6,383 nt of DNA from an uncultured Gallionellaceae bacterium. Its GTDB lineage: Bacteria > Pseudomonadota > Gammaproteobacteria > Burkholderiales > Sulfuricellaceae. Made by a program: the position numbers and the translations under genes. This document shows, piece by piece, positions 5,243 to 6,383 of this stretch; the first letter of the stretch is position 1; each line of letters starts with the position of its first letter. The stretch covers positions 1 through 6,383 of the forward strand of contig CALMWM010000101.1 in the NCBI GenBank assembly GCA_937873435.1. Reading direction: 5' to 3'. The notes beneath the pieces are model-generated. The model searched no databases. It worked only from the letters and a program-made list of their open reading frames with translations, and was not told the DNA's origin.

Positions 5243-6370
5243 TCAGCGCACCTTGATTTCCGTCCACATCCGCGACAGGATGCGGCGGCTCTTCGCGTCG
5301 TAATCGCGCAGCATTTCCAGGCGCCCGATCTCCTGCGCGGTCGGGAAGATCGCCGGGTTGCCGGCGATTTCCGGTTTGATCCGGGGCATGGCGGCCGCAT
5401 TGGGGTTGCCCGCGCCGATCAGGTTGGAAACGTCGGCGGCATTCTCGCCGTCGAGCATGAAGTCGATGAAGCGGTGCGCCAAGTCGGGGCGTCGGCCGCT
5501 CTTGTGCAGCACGAAATTGTCCAGCGCCAGCACCGCGCCTTCCTTCGGCGTGGCGAAGCCGACGCTGAACGGACGCCCCGCCGCCAGCGCATCCTGCTGC
5601 GCGCGGAACATGTCGCTGGAATAACCGTGGGCGACCCAGATATTGCCGATAGCCAGATCCTTGATATAGGTGCTGTTGGAAAACGTCGCCCAATAGGGCT
5701 TGGCGCGCAGGATCAGGCGCTTGGCCTGCTCCCAGTGTGCCGGGTCTTTTTCTTGAACTCCATAGCCGAGGTATTTCATCGCCGCCGCCATCAGTTCGCG
5801 CTGGCTGTTCAGCACCGTCACCTTGCCCTTGAGCTTCGCCAGGTATTCCGGTTCGAAGATCAGCGCCCAAGTGTCGGTCGGCAGCCCCAGTTCGCGCATT
5901 TTTTCGACATTGTAACCGAGCAGCGTGATGGAATAGGCATAGGGAATCGAGTAGCGGTTGCCGGGGTCGAACCAGCTGTTCGTGAATTCCGCTTTCAAGT
6001 TGCCGAGATGCGGCAGTTGCGCCTTGTCGAGCGGACGCAACGCGCCGCGCCGGATCAGCGCCTCGACCGCGTTGCCGGTGGGCACCAGCAGGTCATAGCC
6101 GGATGCGCCGGCATCCAGCTTGGCGAGCATTTCCTCATTGTCGGAGTAGTAGTCCTGCTTGAGGCGGCATTGGCAGTACGCCTCGAAGCGCTGCACCGTT
6201 TCCGCAGAGATGTAGTTGTTCCAGGTGTAGAGGTAAAGGGTGTCGGCGGCGTGGGCGGGAAAAACCAGCCAACCGCAGAGGACGCAAAGGACGCGGAGGA
6301 ATGCGGAGAAAGCCGCTCTTTGCTTTTTCTCTGCGTCCTTCGCGTCCTCTGCGGTAAAAAATGAATTCAC
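5243..6370 (-). CDS. potD: PotD-type polyamine ABC transporter substrate-binding protein
   Basis: Periplasmic binding protein that should capture spermidine or putrescine for an ABC importer. Family landmarks across the 375 residues are LYLYTWNNYIS (45-55), YDLLVPTGNA (92-101), YSIPYAYSITLLGYN (140-154), FEPEYLAKLKG (172-182), GNIWVAHGYSSDMF (242-255), PKEGAVLALDNFVL (275-288) and IGAGNPNAAA (318-327). From memory of E. coli PotD, the aromatic W50/Y53, E192, W245 and D284 are kept, while the equivalents of D168 (now S189) and W255 (now A282) are changed, so the ligand may differ. The start is GTG at 6370 with AAGGG six bases upstream. Residues 6-33 come from a palindromic repeat and form most of the signal peptide, with a hydrophobic core at about 21-38 and likely cleavage after PAHA (41). 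The downstream VanZ-like gene starts 2 bases after the stop. Family is confident; potD versus potF is not settled. Confidence 0.88.
   Translation of the reverse strand: MNSFFTAEDAKDAEKKQRAAFSAFLRVLCVLCGWLVFPAHAADTLYLYTWNNYISAETVQRFEAYCQCRLKQDYYSDNEEMLAKLDAGASGYDLLVPTGNAVEALIRRGALRPLDKAQLPHLGNLKAEFTNSWFDPGNRYSIPYAYSITLLGYNVEKMRELGLPTDTWALIFEPEYLAKLKGKVTVLNSQRELMAAAMKYLGYGVQEKDPAHWEQAKRLILRAKPYWATFSNSTYIKDLAIGNIWVAHGYSSDMFRAQQDALAAGRPFSVGFATPKEGAVLALDNFVLHKSGRRPDLAHRFIDFMLDGENAADVSNLIGAGNPNAAAMPRIKPEIAGNPAIFPTAQEIGRLEMLRDYDAKSRRILSRMWTEIKVR
6272..6355. repeat. 84-base palindromic repeat inside the PotD-like signal-peptide region
   Basis: The arms 6272-6298 and 6329-6355 are inverted repeats matching at 25 of 27 bases (ACCGCAGAGGACGC at the outer end), with a 30-base centre. 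The sequence type (GCGTCCTTCGCGTCCTCTGCGG) is a familiar dispersed palindrome in environmental bacterial genomes, giving AEDAKDAE-like peptides when translated on either strand. Here its length is exactly 28 codons and it lies in frame near the 5' end of the PotD-like gene. Confidence 0.85.
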
Positions 6371-6383
6371 GTCTTGCCCTTCA
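6367..6383 (-). CDS. Possible 3' end of an upstream gene in the same operon
   Basis: Reading the minus strand, the frame AAG-GGC-AAG-ACG-TGA ends at 6367 and overlaps the GTG start of the PotD-like gene by four bases (GTGA), a common operon junction. In pot operons a permease gene (potC) usually precedes potD. Only four sense codons and part of a fifth are visible, so this is inferred from the junction and context alone. Confidence 0.3.

Noticed and set aside
5241..5870. Upstream extension of the VanZ-like frame, giving a 622-residue protein
   Set aside because: It overlaps the well-supported PotD-like gene out of frame and its composition is not protein-like; the ATG at 5240 just after the upstream stop is the natural start.
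5474..6364. Long plus-strand open frame opposite the PotD-like gene
   Set aside because: It is a high-GC antisense shadow of a gene with clear family motifs; the AEDAKDAE peptide at its end comes from the symmetric repeat.

Overview
The window is a GC-rich chromosomal segment of a Gram-negative proteobacterium. Tat-exported respiratory subunits, a close match to the enterobacterial Ttr proteins and a MazG-like/ferredoxin pair fit a respiratory betaproteobacterium (Nitrosomonadales or Rhodocyclales type). That placement is an inference from gene content and codon character, not from a marker gene. All recognised genes except one are on the minus strand.

Positions 1-2343 (minus) carry a tetrathionate-reductase-type operon in the order ttrB (four-cluster Fe-S protein), ttrC (NrfD-type membrane quinol-binding subunit) and ttrA (molybdopterin catalytic subunit, cut by the window edge after 159 codons). 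The genes are separated by only 3 and 10 bases. Together they should form a membrane-anchored periplasmic enzyme passing electrons from quinol through TtrC and TtrB to TtrA. The expected ttrS/ttrR regulator genes are not upstream. Instead, the ttrB leader contains a long hairpin that pairs the ttrB Shine-Dalgarno sequence with a perfect 8-base complement, which makes a control element in the leader plausible.

Positions 2344-3012 hold the intergenic region and, on the plus strand, a small secreted protein of unknown function. Its stop codon overlaps that of the convergent gene through a shared TTAA. Positions 3009-3709 (minus) encode a MazG-like nucleotide pyrophosphohydrolase followed by a thioredoxin-fold [2Fe-2S] ferredoxin.

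Positions 3710-4034 are mostly a nested palindromic, non-coding repeat (MITE-like): an outer 19-base inverted repeat, an inner 35-base inverted repeat, and several internal hairpins of the CCCTCTCCC/GGGAGAGGG type. The outer ends reach into the 5' leader of the MazG gene and into the 3' end of the VanZ-family gene.

Positions 4002-6370 (minus) encode a PotD-type polyamine-binding periplasmic protein followed two bases later by a VanZ-family membrane protein with two VanZ-like halves. An 84-base palindromic repeat sits in frame at the 5' end of the PotD-like gene and encodes residues 6-33, including most of the signal peptide. The last bases of the window probably hold the end of an upstream gene of the same operon, overlapping by GTGA.

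No tRNA, rRNA, CRISPR array, transposase or complete insertion sequence was seen. The most interesting signals are the Shine-Dalgarno-sequestering hairpin of ttrB, the repeat recruited as a signal peptide, and the nested palindromic element between the MazG-like and VanZ-like genes.
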